Shown here: piece after piece, positions 19,702-28,498 of the stretch
Position numbering within the stretch: position 1 is the stretch's first letter
Layout: each line of letters begins with the position of its first letter
Origin: Alphaproteobacteria bacterium UBA1303
Lineage (GTDB): Bacteria; Pseudomonadota; Alphaproteobacteria; Micropepsales; Micropepsaceae
Assembly: GCA_002307315.1 (NCBI GenBank)
Contig: DBTZ01000068.1
Coordinates: 23,958-87,957, forward strand
Direction of reading: 5' to 3'
DNA length: 64,000 nt
The notes under the pieces: model-generated
Databases searched by the model: none
What the model was told of the DNA's origin: nothing
Seen by the model: only the letters and a program-made list of their open reading frames with translations
Position numbers and translations under genes: made by a program

Positions 19702-20406
19702 TCAACTACGTTTGGCAGGCGTCTGAGCGGGCGGAACCAAATTCGGCATCGACGACCCGGCATCGGGCAGCGGCGAGCAAATCAGATTTGCATCGGGCGC
19801 CGCCGCCGCCGGTGCCGCCAATTCCGGCGTTTTCAGCCGGTTGGCCAGCTTGACCGTCAGCTTTTCCGCCGTGTCTGAATTCATCGCCGCCATAATCGCT
19901 CCCAGCACGTCGGCCTTCATTGCCGCCGCCACCGGAACCAAGACATCGTCCGACAAGGTGTTGAAGATGCGGGCGGCATCTTTGGGCTTCATCGACGAAT
20001 AGGTCTTGACCAGGCTCATCAGTTGTTTCTGCTCCGCCTCGTCGCGCTTGCCGAGCAGCGTTTCGATCTGCCCTTGCAGGTCTTTAAGGGTGGCGATTTT
20101 GCCTTCAACCCGTTTTTCGGCGGCGGCAACCAAATTGGCGCGCTCGTCGATCGCGGCCGAACGCTCATCCAGTTCGATCCGGCGTTTGGAAAGGCCGACC
20201 ATCACATCGTTCTGTCCGGCGGTGGGGCCTTCGTCCGCGGTGGCGAGATCGACGGGCAGCGGCGCGGTGTCGTCGGCGATCAACTTATCCGCTGCCGCTT
20301 CGCCGAGCGCCGCACGGATCAATCCGTCGCCCTTGACGCCCAGCAGCACGGCACCGACCACAATTACCGCCGGCAACGGCCGTAAGAATTTGGCAATCGC
20401 TTTCAT
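19702..20406 (-). CDS. MotE-like flagellar protein (MgtE N-terminal-type helices)
   Basis: A 234-residue protein with one N-terminal membrane segment (LPAVIVVGAVLLGV), then a coiled coil (residues about 70-125, rich in E, K and R), then a helical domain (YSSMKPKDAARIFNTLSDDVLVPVAAAMK). That last domain resembles the MgtE N-terminal domain seen in MotE of Sinorhizobium, a periplasmic chaperone for MotC. A Pro/Ala-rich tail ends it. Its start overlaps the stop of the DUF6468 gene by four bases. The name is by pattern and context. Confidence 0.75.
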   Translation of the reverse strand: MKAIAKFLRPLPAVIVVGAVLLGVKGDGLIRAALGEAAADKLIADDTAPLPVDLATADEGPTAGQNDVMVGLSKRRIELDERSAAIDERANLVAAAEKRVEGKIATLKDLQGQIETLLGKRDEAEQKQLMSLVKTYSSMKPKDAARIFNTLSDDVLVPVAAAMKADVLGAIMAAMNSDTAEKLTVKLANRLKTPELAAPAAAAPDANLICSPLPDAGSSMPNLVPPAQTPAKRS

Positions 20407-20795
20407 CGCACCGCCCTGAGATTGTCCAATCGTCCCATTACGCTGCGCGACGGCAGCACGCCGCCCTCGCCCGCCGGCCGGGTCGACACCGCACGGTCGA
20501 AACGCTCGGCAATGCGCTCGCCCGAGGCGGTGAGGAGCGACAACTCGTCGGCCACCGCACGGGCGATTTTGGTACGTTCGTCGAGCGTCTGCATCGCACC
20601 GGCCGATGCCGCGCGCAGCGCGTTCAAAGTGGCGCTGGCGTTTTCGATCGCCACGTTGAGACCCCGAATAGTGCCCTTCAGGCTATCCTGACCCTTGCGC
20701 ACAACGTTCAAGCGCCGCTCCAGCACGATGCAATAGACCAGCGTCAGGGCCAACAGCCCGCACAGAATCAAATCGAGGATGGCAGAGAGAGTCAT
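20403..20795 (-). CDS. DUF6468-type flagellar-cluster membrane protein
   Basis: A 130-residue protein. One membrane helix (ILDLILCGLLALTLVYCIVL) is followed by a long amphipathic or coiled-coil helix (LKGTIRGLNVAIENASATLNAL and onward) and a short tail. Proteins of this shape sit between fliM and motE-like genes in many alphaproteobacteria and carry a DUF6468 label. The gene is 13 bp downstream of fliM and overlaps the next gene by four bases. The role is unknown. Confidence 0.75.
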   Translation of the reverse strand: MTLSAILDLILCGLLALTLVYCIVLERRLNVVRKGQDSLKGTIRGLNVAIENASATLNALRAASAGAMQTLDERTKIARAVADELSLLTASGERIAERFDRAVSTRPAGEGGVLPSRSVMGRLDNLRAVR

Positions 20796-20808
20796 GGCCT
20801 GGTCTCCT

Positions 20809-21903
20809 TCAAAGTGCCCTAGAGGCGTCGGTGCGCTGAATGGCTTCCTCGACGCGCACCGCCACCGAATTGCCGGAACGCCCCATCCGACCGCGCAACA
20901 GCGGCACCCCGCCGCATCGGAGTTCGATTTTGGAATTCGGCGTGGCGTTGAGCACCACCGTCTGGCCGACGTCGAGATTCATGATCCGGGAAAGCGGCAT
21001 GGTCTGCTCGTCGAGAATGGCGTCGATCGCGACCGTGGTCGACCACAGTTCGGTGGCGAGATGCCCCTCCCAAATCGAATCGCGGCCGAATTTTTCGCCC
21101 ATGAACTGTTGCAGCAGCAGCTTGCGGATCGGCTCCAGCGTTGCGTAGGGCAGCAGCAATTCGGTGCGACCGCCGCGATCTTCCATGTCGATCCTGAGTT
21201 TGACCAGGATGGCGGCATTGGCCGACCGGGCGATGGCGGCAAAACGCGGATTGGTCTCCAATCGATCGAGCTTGAAATCCACCGGGGCCAAAGGCTCGAA
21301 CGCCTGGCACATATCCGTCATGATGACTTCGATCATCCGCTGCACCAAGGTGCGCTCGATGGTGGTGTAGGGGCGGCCTTCGATGCGCATCGCCGAGGCG
21401 CCGCGCCGTCCGCCCAAAAGCACGTCGACGATCGAATAGATCAGATTGGAATCGACGGTGAACAGTCCGTAATTGTCGAGTTGTTCGGCGTGGAACACCC
21501 CGAGGATCGCCGGCAGCGGAATCGAATTGAGATAATCGCCGAAACGGATCGACGTAATATTGTCGAGACTGACTTCGACGTTGTCCGAAGTGAAGTTGCG
21601 CAAAGACGTCGTCATCAGCCGGACCAGCCGGTCGAAGACGATTTCCAGCATCGGCAGGCGCTCGTAAGAGACCAGCGCCGAATTGATGATGGCGCGCACC
21701 CCCGACTTGTCCTGAACCTGATCGCTGTTGACGTCGAAGCCCAGCAGGCTGTCGATTTCCTCCTGATTGAGGATCCGTTCGGCGGTTTCCTCGCCGCCCG
21801 CGGCCGCAGGTTCGGCCTCCGCGGCTGCGGCGAACCCGCCGAGCGCGTTGTTAATGGGGAATTCCTCCATGTCTTCGGAGGGCGTTTGGGGTTCGTCAGC
21901 CAT
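20809..21903 (-). CDS. fliM: Flagellar motor switch protein FliM
   Basis: A 364-residue C-ring protein that binds phosphorylated CheY and sets the rotation sense. The CheY-binding peptide LNQEEIDSLLGF lies at about residues 45-56, after an acidic, Ala-rich N-terminal extension. The CheC-like middle domain includes GDYLNSIPLPAILGVF and LLGGRRG. The C-terminal SpoA/SURF domain includes VVLNATPNSKIELRCGGVPLLRGRMG. It lies 5 bp downstream of fliL in the same operon. Confidence 0.96.
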   Translation of the reverse strand: MADEPQTPSEDMEEFPINNALGGFAAAAEAEPAAAGGEETAERILNQEEIDSLLGFDVNSDQVQDKSGVRAIINSALVSYERLPMLEIVFDRLVRLMTTSLRNFTSDNVEVSLDNITSIRFGDYLNSIPLPAILGVFHAEQLDNYGLFTVDSNLIYSIVDVLLGGRRGASAMRIEGRPYTTIERTLVQRMIEVIMTDMCQAFEPLAPVDFKLDRLETNPRFAAIARSANAAILVKLRIDMEDRGGRTELLLPYATLEPIRKLLLQQFMGEKFGRDSIWEGHLATELWSTTVAIDAILDEQTMPLSRIMNLDVGQTVVLNATPNSKIELRCGGVPLLRGRMGRSGNSVAVRVEEAIQRTDASRAL

Positions 21904-21908
21904 GTCCG

Positions 21909-22430
21909 TTACTGCACTACCATTTCTTTCAACAACACGTCCCGCACCCGGTACGGCGCGGCGGCGACTATCGCCCGGCGCAAAAGCTCTTCCTTCAGAC
22001 GCATGACGCCGGCCGACCCCTTGAGATCGTCGACCCGCACTTCGCGCAAATAGCCCTGCAACTGATCGACGATACGGGGCGACAAAGCTTCGATGCTGGC
22101 CTTATCCAGTTCGTCGGCCAATTCGAGCGACAGCGATATTTTCAGGTAAGCCGGGGCGCCTTCGGCGGTCTGAATGTTCACGACCAGATCGGGCAGCTCG
22201 TAATAGGCGATTTTCGGCGGCGTGGTGGGTGACGACGATTCTTCCGTCGCCCCTTTGCCGCCAAGAAAGAAGTACGCCGCAGCCCCGCCTGCGAGCAGCA
22301 GCAGCAGCAGCACCGCACCGGCGATCATAATTAATTTCTTCTTACCGTTCGCCTTTACGTCCGGCTGGCCTTCGCCTTCGCCCTCCGCCCCGTCTTCGGG
22401 GAGGTCTTCTTCCTTCGCGTCTTTTGCCAT
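21909..22430 (-). CDS. fliL: Flagellar basal body-associated protein FliL
   Basis: A 173-residue protein. An acidic N-terminal tail is followed by one membrane helix (LIMIAGAVLLLLLLAGGAAA) and a periplasmic domain (YYELPDLVVNIQTAEG ... LLRRAIVAAAPYRVRDVLLKEMVVQ) typical of FliL, which supports the stator. The ATG at 22430 is preferred; a GTG at 22442 would add four residues, and neither has a strong ribosome-binding site. It is the first gene of the minus-strand flagellar operon and is divergent from flgF. Confidence 0.93.
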   Translation of the reverse strand: MAKDAKEEDLPEDGAEGEGEGQPDVKANGKKKLIMIAGAVLLLLLLAGGAAAYFFLGGKGATEESSSPTTPPKIAYYELPDLVVNIQTAEGAPAYLKISLSLELADELDKASIEALSPRIVDQLQGYLREVRVDDLKGSAGVMRLKEELLRRAIVAAAPYRVRDVLLKEMVVQ

Positions 22431-22550
22431 TGCATCGCGCACCCAGTGAAAAATCTTAAGCGAAGGTAGTCCGACGTGGTTAAGGAGTGGTTCATTTTAC
22501 CCGCGAAGGCGGACTTGCCCGGCATTTTTTGCCGTGCCCCAAGTCCGTCG

Positions 22551-22584
22551 GCCGGGAATCCGGCAAAAATCCCGGTTTTTTTTT
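22551..22584 (+). terminator. Terminator-like stem with T9 upstream of flgF, with a competing hairpin
   Basis: CCGGGA (22552-22557) pairs with TCCCGG (22570-22575), followed by nine T (22576-22584). The same left arm can instead form GCCGG-GAAT-CCGGC (22551-22564), so the two folds exclude each other. Just upstream, GGACTTG and CAAGTCC (around 22511-22546) form another inverted repeat. No plus-strand gene ends here, so this may be an attenuator or a barrier. Confidence 0.4.
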
Positions 22585-22599
22585 GGCATGGAGGCTGCA
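22584..22599 (+). promoter_or_regulatory. Sigma-54-type promoter of the flgF operon
   Basis: TGGCATGGAGGCTGCA contains the GG (22585-22586) and GC (22597-22598) doublets separated by exactly ten bases, the invariant -24/-12 layout of sigma-54 promoters, preceded by a run of T. Transcription would start near 22610, about 33 nt before the flgF ATG. Sigma-54 control of rod and hook genes is known in several alphaproteobacteria. Confidence 0.65.
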
Positions 22600-22642
22600 A
22601 TCCCTGGGGTGTGGCATCGAACCAGAAAGGATTCCCTGCCCC

Positions 22643-23386
22643 ATGGACAACGCGTTACTCGTCAATCTTTCGCATCAACTCGCCGCGCAAGCCGCGATGG
22701 ATACGATTGCCAACAATATCGCCAATGCCAACACCAACGGCTACCGGCGCGAGGAAATGAAGTTCGAGGAATTGCTGCGGAGCGGGCGCGGCGCCGACTG
22801 GCAGAAGAATGCCACTCAGACGACCCGCTACGTCAAGGAAGCCGGTATCGTACGCGACCTTACGGAAGGCAGGATTGTGGCGACCGGCAACACCCTCGAC
22901 TTGGCGATGAACGGCGACGGCTATTTCGTCGTCCAGACCGCACGCGGCGAACGCTTCACCCGTGACGGTCACTTCACCCTCAATGCCGAAGGCCAGATCG
23001 TTACCGAAACCGGCGATGCGCTCTTGAGCGACGGCGGCCCGATCACCATCACCAACGAGGACGGCGACGTCAAAATCGCCGCCGACGGCACCATCAGCGG
23101 CGATCAGGGCCAGATCGGCAAGCTTCGGGTGGCGCAATTCGCCGACAGCCGCGCCTTGGTCAAGGAAGGCGGCAGTCTGTACGGCACCACGCAGACCCCG
23201 ACCGACGCGGAAAGCGGCTACAAGATCGCGCAGGGCATGATCGAAAGTTCCAACGTTCAGCCGGTAACCGAGATCACCGACATGATCAGCGTCATGCGGT
23301 CCTATCAGGCGGTCGCCAATCTGATCCAGAGTCAGGAAGATTTGAAATTCAAGGCCGTCGACAAGCTCGGCAGCGTTCCGAGTTAA
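22643..23386 (+). CDS. flgF: Flagellar basal-body rod protein FlgF
   Basis: A 247-residue proximal rod protein. The start at 22643 gives the family N-terminus (DNALLVNLSHQLAAQAAMDTIANNIANANTNGYRR). A longer open frame to 22487 would read through the promoter region. GNTLDLAMNGDGYFVVQT and the C-terminal VTEITDMISVMRSYQAVANLI are rod-family blocks. It is first in flgF-flgG-flgA-flgH, with 12 bp to flgG. The predicted sigma-54 promoter lies just upstream. Confidence 0.95.
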   Translation: MDNALLVNLSHQLAAQAAMDTIANNIANANTNGYRREEMKFEELLRSGRGADWQKNATQTTRYVKEAGIVRDLTEGRIVATGNTLDLAMNGDGYFVVQTARGERFTRDGHFTLNAEGQIVTETGDALLSDGGPITITNEDGDVKIAADGTISGDQGQIGKLRVAQFADSRALVKEGGSLYGTTQTPTDAESGYKIAQGMIESSNVQPVTEITDMISVMRSYQAVANLIQSQEDLKFKAVDKLGSVPS

Positions 23387-23398
23387 AGGAGAACCACT

Positions 23399-24190
23399 AT
23401 GCGCGCCCTATCCATCGCTGCGACCGGAATGCTCGCCCAGTCGACCAACGTCGAAGTGATCGCCAACAACATCTCGAACATGAACACCACCGGCTACAAA
23501 ATGCAGCGAGCGGCGTTCACCGATCTGTTGTACCAGAACGTCGCCATGCCGGGGACGCAATCGTCCGATGCCGGCACCATCGTCCCTTCGGGCATTCAGC
23601 TCGGCGCCGGCGTCAAGACCCAGGCGGTCTACCGCATTACCAATCAGGGCGATCTGACATCGACCAGCAACACCTACGACTGGGCGGTCAACGGCAAAGG
23701 CTATTTCCGCATCCAGATGCCCGACGGCACCGACGCCTATACCCGCGCCGGCAATTTCACGCTGTCGGCGGAAGGCCAGGTCGTCACCCAAGACGGTTAC
23801 GTGGTGCAACCCGGCATCACCATCCCGTCCACCGCCACCGACGTGGCGGTCAGCACCACCGGCTTGGTGCAGGTGACGCTGCCGAGCCAGACCGCGCCGC
23901 AGACCGTCGGCCAGGTCGAATTGACCCGCTTCCCCAACGATGCGGGCCTGAAAGCGGTCGGCGACAATCTCCTGGTGGAGACCGAGGCCTCGGGCGGTCC
24001 GCAGTCCGGCACCCCGGGATCGACCGGTTACGGCACCATTCAGCAAAAATATCTCGAAACCTCGAACGTCGATGCGGTGAGCGAAATCACTTCGATGATC
24101 ACCGCTCAGCGTGCCTATGAAATGAATTCCAAGGTCGTCTCCGCCGCCGACAACATGCTGCAGATGACCGCCAATCTAGGGGGCAGTTAA
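23399..24190 (+). CDS. flgG: Flagellar basal-body rod protein FlgG
   Basis: A 263-residue distal rod protein. MRALSIAATGMLAQSTNVEVIANNISNMNTTGYK-type N-terminal and NVDAVSEITSMITAQRAYEMNSK-type C-terminal helices are the conserved rod and hook coiled-coil segments. YDWAVNGKGYFRIQMPDGT is the central block. AAGGAGAA lies just before the ATG. It is 12 bp after flgF and 3 bp before flgA. Confidence 0.97.
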   Translation: MRALSIAATGMLAQSTNVEVIANNISNMNTTGYKMQRAAFTDLLYQNVAMPGTQSSDAGTIVPSGIQLGAGVKTQAVYRITNQGDLTSTSNTYDWAVNGKGYFRIQMPDGTDAYTRAGNFTLSAEGQVVTQDGYVVQPGITIPSTATDVAVSTTGLVQVTLPSQTAPQTVGQVELTRFPNDAGLKAVGDNLLVETEASGGPQSGTPGSTGYGTIQQKYLETSNVDAVSEITSMITAQRAYEMNSKVVSAADNMLQMTANLGGS

Positions 24191-24193
24191 GCC

Positions 24194-24679
24194 ATGACCC
24201 GTTGTATCCTGTTTGCCTTCGCCCTGGCCTTGAGCTGGCCGGGGCTGGCCCATGCCGCACCGCGCATCGTGGTGCCGAACCGCGACATTGCCCGCGGCGA
24301 GGTGATCTCCGCCGACGACCTGATGCTACAGCCGTCCGCCGGCGCGGTGCAGCCCGGCACCGTCACGCGTACCGCCGACCTTGCCGGTATGGCGGCGCGC
24401 CGCCTGCTGCACGCCGGCGAAAGCATCCGCAACTCGGACGTCCGCCATCCGATCCTGGTGACCAAAGGTTCGATCGTCACCATGATCTTCGACAGCCCGG
24501 GCATTTCGCTTTCCGCCAACATGCGCGCCATCAGCGCCGGCGGTGTCGGCGAGACCATAACCGTGCAGAATCCGGCATCTTTCCGCCAAGTCGCCGCAGT
24601 GGTGACCGGTCCCGGCACCGTGCGGGCAATCGAAACCGGCCTGACCGTCGTTTCGCAGGCCGAACTGCCCGACCGGTAA
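24194..24679 (+). CDS. flgA: Flagella basal-body P-ring formation protein FlgA
   Basis: A 161-residue periplasmic chaperone for FlgI assembly. It has a signal peptide (CILFAFALALSWPGLAHA-A), then the SAF-type domain (VVPNRDIARGEVISADDLMLQ) and a C-terminal part (ILVTKGSIVTMIFDSPGISLS ... GETITVQNPASFRQVAAVV). It is shorter than enterobacterial FlgA, lacking the N-terminal domain, as is usual in alphaproteobacteria. It is in the flgF operon, 31 bp before flgH. Confidence 0.92.
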   Translation: MTRCILFAFALALSWPGLAHAAPRIVVPNRDIARGEVISADDLMLQPSAGAVQPGTVTRTADLAGMAARRLLHAGESIRNSDVRHPILVTKGSIVTMIFDSPGISLSANMRAISAGGVGETITVQNPASFRQVAAVVTGPGTVRAIETGLTVVSQAELPDR

Positions 24680-24710
24680 GGGCGAAGAACGCTTACATAA
24701 GGAGTCCGAA

Positions 24711-25451
24711 ATGTCCACGAATCTGCCGAAAACCGCGCTGCTGTTGAGCACGGCCTGCCTGTTGGCCGGTTTGGCTGGATGCGGCAATTACGAACAAATT
24801 GCCGAAGCCGCCAAAGGCGGACCGGAACTCTCGCCGATCGCCCGACCGGGCGAAAAAAAACCGGTCGACCTGTTGATGCCGCAGCCCTCGGGCGAAATGC
24901 ATTCGGTCAATTCGCTGTGGCAGCCGGGCGCCAAGAGCTTCTTCCGCGATCCGCGTGCCAGCCGGGTCGGCGACATCATCACGGTGGCGATTTCGATCGC
25001 CGACGCCGCCAAGATTTCCAACTCCACCACCCGCACCCGCACCAACACGGAAGACGCCGGCATGACCAACATGTTCGGCCTGGAAAACCTGCTGCCTTCG
25101 ACGATGACGACGGGGAGCCTGTATAATACCAATTCCGACACCTCCAACGCCGGTACCGGCACCATCAACCGATCGGAAACCATCAGCCTGACCCTGGCCG
25201 CGCTGGTCACCCAGGTACTGCCCAACAGCAATCTGGTGATCGGCGGTCATCAGCAGGTGAAGGTCAACGGCGAGATGCGCGATTTGACCATCTCGGGCAT
25301 CGTGCGCACCGAGGACATCACCAGTTCGAACACCGTCAATTTGACTCAGATCGCCGAAGCCCGCATCGCCTATGGCGGCAAGGGCGCGGTTTCCGACGTG
25401 CAGCAACCGCGCTGGGGTTCCAGGATCATCGACGCGCTGCTGCCCTGGTAG
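24711..25451 (+). CDS. flgH: Flagellar L-ring lipoprotein FlgH
   Basis: A 246-residue outer-membrane ring protein. The signal peptide ends in the lipobox LAGC (Cys24), so it is a lipoprotein. SLWQPGAKSFFRDPRASRVGDIITV and LPNSNLVIGGHQQVKVNGEMRD-type blocks are FlgH signatures. AAGGAG precedes the ATG. flgI does not follow directly; instead a terminator hairpin and the convergent dksA come next. Confidence 0.95.
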   Translation: MSTNLPKTALLLSTACLLAGLAGCGNYEQIAEAAKGGPELSPIARPGEKKPVDLLMPQPSGEMHSVNSLWQPGAKSFFRDPRASRVGDIITVAISIADAAKISNSTTRTRTNTEDAGMTNMFGLENLLPSTMTTGSLYNTNSDTSNAGTGTINRSETISLTLAALVTQVLPNSNLVIGGHQQVKVNGEMRDLTISGIVRTEDITSSNTVNLTQIAEARIAYGGKGAVSDVQQPRWGSRIIDALLPW

Positions 25452-25458
25452 GACGAAT

Positions 25459-25494
25459 AGCGAATGGAGAGCGGCGAATGAGACTCCATTCGCT
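25459..25494. terminator. Terminator hairpin between flgH and dksA
   Basis: AGCGAATGGAG (25459-25469) and CTCCATTCGCT (25484-25494) are a perfect 11-bp inverted repeat with a 14-nt loop between two convergent genes. Confidence 0.6.
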
Positions 25495-25513
25495 GCTTGA
25501 CGTCTCTCAGGGT

Positions 25514-25930
25514 CTAATCGTCGCGGTAGACCTTTTCGCGGCGCTCGTGGCGTTCCTGCGCCTCGATCGACAATGTGGCGATCGGACGGGCATCGAGCCG
25601 CTTCAAGGAGATCGGTTCGCCGGTTTCCTCGCAGAAACCGTAGGAACCGTCTTCGATACGCTGAAGCGCGGCATCGATCTTGGCGATCAACTTGCGCTGC
25701 CGGTCGCGGGTTCTGAGTTCTAGCTGACGCTCGGCCTCGGTCGAGGCACGATCGGCCAGATCGGCATGCGGCACCGTTTCGGCCTGAAGGTTCAGGATGG
25801 TCTCACGGCTTTCGCGAAGAATATCCTCTTTCCAAGCCACCAGCTTGCGGCGGAAATACTCCCGCTGCTGCTCGTTCATAAAGGGTTCGCTTTCCGAAGG
25901 CCTGTAGCCTGGCGGAAGTTGAGTACCCAT
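25514..25930 (-). CDS. dksA: RNA polymerase-binding protein DksA, one-cysteine form
   Basis: A 138-residue DksA. The ATG at 25930 follows GGGAG; an extension to 26002 is not conserved. The coiled-coil tip motif DLADRA (Asp57, Asp60, Ala62) that enters the polymerase channel is present. The zinc finger is degenerate: only Cys100 remains, and the other three ligand positions are Thr103, Ser121 and Ala124, as in zinc-independent DksA2-type proteins. It should work with ppGpp in the stringent response. It is the last core gene before the mobile element. Confidence 0.93.
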   Translation of the reverse strand: MGTQLPPGYRPSESEPFMNEQQREYFRRKLVAWKEDILRESRETILNLQAETVPHADLADRASTEAERQLELRTRDRQRKLIAKIDAALQRIEDGSYGFCEETGEPISLKRLDARPIATLSIEAQERHERREKVYRDD

Positions 25931-26180
25931 GCTTGCTCCCTTACCTGACAGCCACGCAACGGTGGGTTTATAGCGACTGGCCGATAAAGCTGCAATTAAC
26001 AATCCGAGAAGAAATTTTTACACAAAGCCAATAGGTTAACATTTATTACCGGGTTCCGCCGGCAAAAAAGACGGATGCCGCGGCCTTCTTAGCGGGGGGG
26101 TGGACAGAGGTGGAGCGATGTCTTATACCCGCGCACCCTTTGCAGCAAAACGTACGACGCGACACCGCAAACGGGCATGT

Positions 26181-26257
<77 letters not shown>

Positions 26258-26318
26258 ACCTTGAAGTAAAATCAATAGCTTACAGAATTATTTGACCTCC
26301 TTTCGTTCTCTCGCTACC

Positions 26319-26348
26319 CTTACCCAGTACTTACCCATTTTGCCCATT
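26319..26348 (+). repeat. Left arm-type integrase sites (CTTACCCATT)
   Basis: CTTACCCAG (26319-26327), CTTACCCATT (26330-26339) and a partial GCCCATT (26342-26348) are grouped 60-90 bp inside the left tRNA. The same 10-mer occurs four times at the right end of the element. Repeats like these near both ends are typical of arm-type binding sites of tyrosine integrases. Confidence 0.55.
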
Positions 26349-26412
26349 CTCGGCTCGTCACGGTGACCGCCTAGATCGCTGCAAATGGAATCGGGGGAAA
26401 GCGAGGTCCGTC

Positions 26413-27681
26413 GTGTCCACGCACACGATCCTTGGCGGAAAGGTGAAGCTCTACCGTCGCGACGACGGTGGGGAGAATTGGTTCTGCTCTACTTTTATCA
26501 ACGGCAAGAACCGCCGGAAGAGCACCAAGAGCGATAGCCTCTCCCAGGCTCAGGAAATTGCCGAGGACTGGTTCCTCGAATTGCGCGGCAAAAGCCGCGC
26601 CGGGCTTCTCGATAGCCCAACCGGCCCCACCTTCAATCAAGCCGCCGATGCCTTCGAAGAAGAATATGAGGTGAGCACCAACGGCGAGCGTAGCCCCCGT
26701 TGGGTGATCGAACACAAGGCCCACCTTCGCAACCACCTTCGCCCCTTCATGGGCAAGAAGGGGGTGCGCGACATAACCGCCGACACGGCACAAGAATATC
26801 GCATCTACCGGATGAAGACATCCCGGACGGGTAAGCCGCCTGCCCGTAACACCCTCGACAACGAGATCATCACGCTGCGCCTTGTGATGAAGGTGGCTCT
26901 TCGAAAAGGGTGGATTACGGGTCTCCCCGATTTTTCAGCCCCCTATAAAAAGCAGATGAAGGTCGTTCGTCGGCCCTGGTTCACCCCCGAGGAATACAAA
27001 TCCCTCTACACGGCCACGCGCGACCATGTGCGGAAGGCCAAGACCGACCGGTCTCGGTACGAGGCCGAACAACTTCACGACTACATTCTGTTCATGGCGA
27101 ACACGGGAATGCGTCCCGATGAAGCCAAGAACCTCGAGCACCGCGATGTGAAGATGGTGAAGGACGACACCACCGACGAGCTTATTCTTCTCATCGAGGT
27201 TCGCGGCAAACGTGGCGCTGGCTACTGCAAGAGTAGGCCCGACGCGGTGAAGCCCTATCAACGTCTAATCAACCGCGAAAAGTGGATTCCCCAAGGGCGC
27301 AAGCCAAGGTCAAAAAAGGCGAGGGCGGTGTACGTACCCGTTACCGCCCCTCTGCCGCAGCCGACCGACAAGGTCTTCCCCGGCAACCACATCAAACTCT
27401 TCAATCGAATTTTGGTTGTCAACAAACTCAAGCTCGATAGAGACGGCAAACCTCATACGTTCTATTCACTCCGTCACTATTATATTTGCCAACGTCTCAT
27501 GGAGGGGGCCGACGTTTATCAGTTGGCCAAAAACTGCCGTACTTCCGTTGAGATGATCCAAAAGCATTACGCCATCCACATTGCTAACATGCTGGATGCT
27601 GCCGCTATCAATGTGAAACGACCGCGCCGCCGTAAACCGGCTCCTCTTGCAAGCAAGGATCGACCACGCCAAAAGCACTAG
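26413..27681 (+). CDS. Tyrosine site-specific integrase of the element
   Basis: A 422-residue phage-type integrase. The N-terminal part (GGKVKLYRRDDGGENWFCSTF) looks like an arm-binding domain, followed by a SAM-like core-binding domain (about 70-185). The catalytic domain has Arg234 (NTGMRPDEAKNL), the YSLRH motif with Arg354 (Tyr in the usual first-His position), and nucleophile Tyr386 in QKHYAIH. It would move the element in and out of the initiator tRNA site. It starts 155 bp after the left tRNA and reads into the element. No excisionase gene was recognised nearby. Confidence 0.93.
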   Translation: MSTHTILGGKVKLYRRDDGGENWFCSTFINGKNRRKSTKSDSLSQAQEIAEDWFLELRGKSRAGLLDSPTGPTFNQAADAFEEEYEVSTNGERSPRWVIEHKAHLRNHLRPFMGKKGVRDITADTAQEYRIYRMKTSRTGKPPARNTLDNEIITLRLVMKVALRKGWITGLPDFSAPYKKQMKVVRRPWFTPEEYKSLYTATRDHVRKAKTDRSRYEAEQLHDYILFMANTGMRPDEAKNLEHRDVKMVKDDTTDELILLIEVRGKRGAGYCKSRPDAVKPYQRLINREKWIPQGRKPRSKKARAVYVPVTAPLPQPTDKVFPGNHIKLFNRILVVNKLKLDRDGKPHTFYSLRHYYICQRLMEGADVYQLAKNCRTSVEMIQKHYAIHIANMLDAAAINVKRPRRRKPAPLASKDRPRQKH

Positions 27682-28096
27682 ACATCGGCAAGTGGGAAGC
27701 CCGCCGGTGCTTCCGCCATGTCCAGCGTGACGTTCAGCGTCGCGCCAAAGGGAGCGCCCCTTGGGGAGCGCGACCGCCCCGGGGTTCAGCCCCGCCTTTC
27801 TTCATTGGCGTGAAATTCGTCATTGCACTTTCTTCGGAGCAGGTCCGGCCAGCGGCATGTTGTTGTCCTTCGCGATCCGCACCATTCAATCGCAGTCTCT
27901 CTTTGCCCCGACCTTTCTGCCGAAGTGCGCGTGCTGGTCAAGGCCGCTCGCTTCCGCGCCCAACTTTTGGGCTTGTGCAGCTCCGCGCCTTTCGGTGGCT
28001 GGGGGCCAGCCTATGACCGCCACGCTTCAACCCTTCGGCCTTTCGGTCGGCATCGAGACCGCGATTGGCGCGGACTCCTTGCCGAAAGGTCAAACA
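27682..28096 (+). other. Non-coding leader region upstream of the DUF3768 gene
   Basis: About 415 bp with no convincing gene. Its last part (28049-28099) has a leader tail shared with two other element genes: CATCGAG, then a hairpin CCGCG-ATTGG-CGCGG (28059-28073), then GAAAGG and the ATG. Farther upstream are GC-rich inverted repeats (for example GCGCCCC/GGGGAGCGC near 27753-27770) that could end integrase transcription. Confidence 0.5.
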
Positions 28097-28432
28097 ATGT
28101 CCGCTTTAACCCGAACCGAACGTATCCGTGAGCTCAACGACGCCTTCCGCACCTCGCTTGAAGGTGGTCGGTGCTTATTCACAGCCGGGGTCTCAGAGTA
28201 CGGCATCCCATTTTCAACAGCGGCCCTCGCGGCCGTGAAAGCCTTCAATAATTTCACGCTCGATAACGATCCTTACGGCGAACACGACTTCGGCACCTTT
28301 GAACTCGACGAAGAGCGGCTCATTTGGAAGATCGACTATTACGACCGCACTCTACGGTTCGGCTCTAACGATCCTGCCGATCCGGATCAGACCAAGCGCG
28401 TTCTGACGATCATGCTGGAAGAGGAGTATTAG
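28097..28432 (+). CDS. DUF3768 family protein
   Basis: A 111-residue soluble protein. MSALTRTERIRELNDAFRTS, then GRCLFTAGVSEYGIPF and a C-terminal FGSNDPADPDQTKRVLTIMLEEEY match the DUF3768 family, which is common on alphaproteobacterial plasmids and integrative elements. The ATG at 28097 follows GAAAGG; a longer open frame to 27761 is leader. It probably belongs to the transfer or maintenance backbone with ArdC and DUF736, whose genes share its leader tail. Function is unknown. Confidence 0.8.
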   Translation: MSALTRTERIRELNDAFRTSLEGGRCLFTAGVSEYGIPFSTAALAAVKAFNNFTLDNDPYGEHDFGTFELDEERLIWKIDYYDRTLRFGSNDPADPDQTKRVLTIMLEEEY

Positions 28433-28498
28433 CTTTGGCGGCACTACCAAGGAAGCAGTCGCTCCTTTCGGGGCGGCTGCTTTTGTGTCGCTAGCGGC

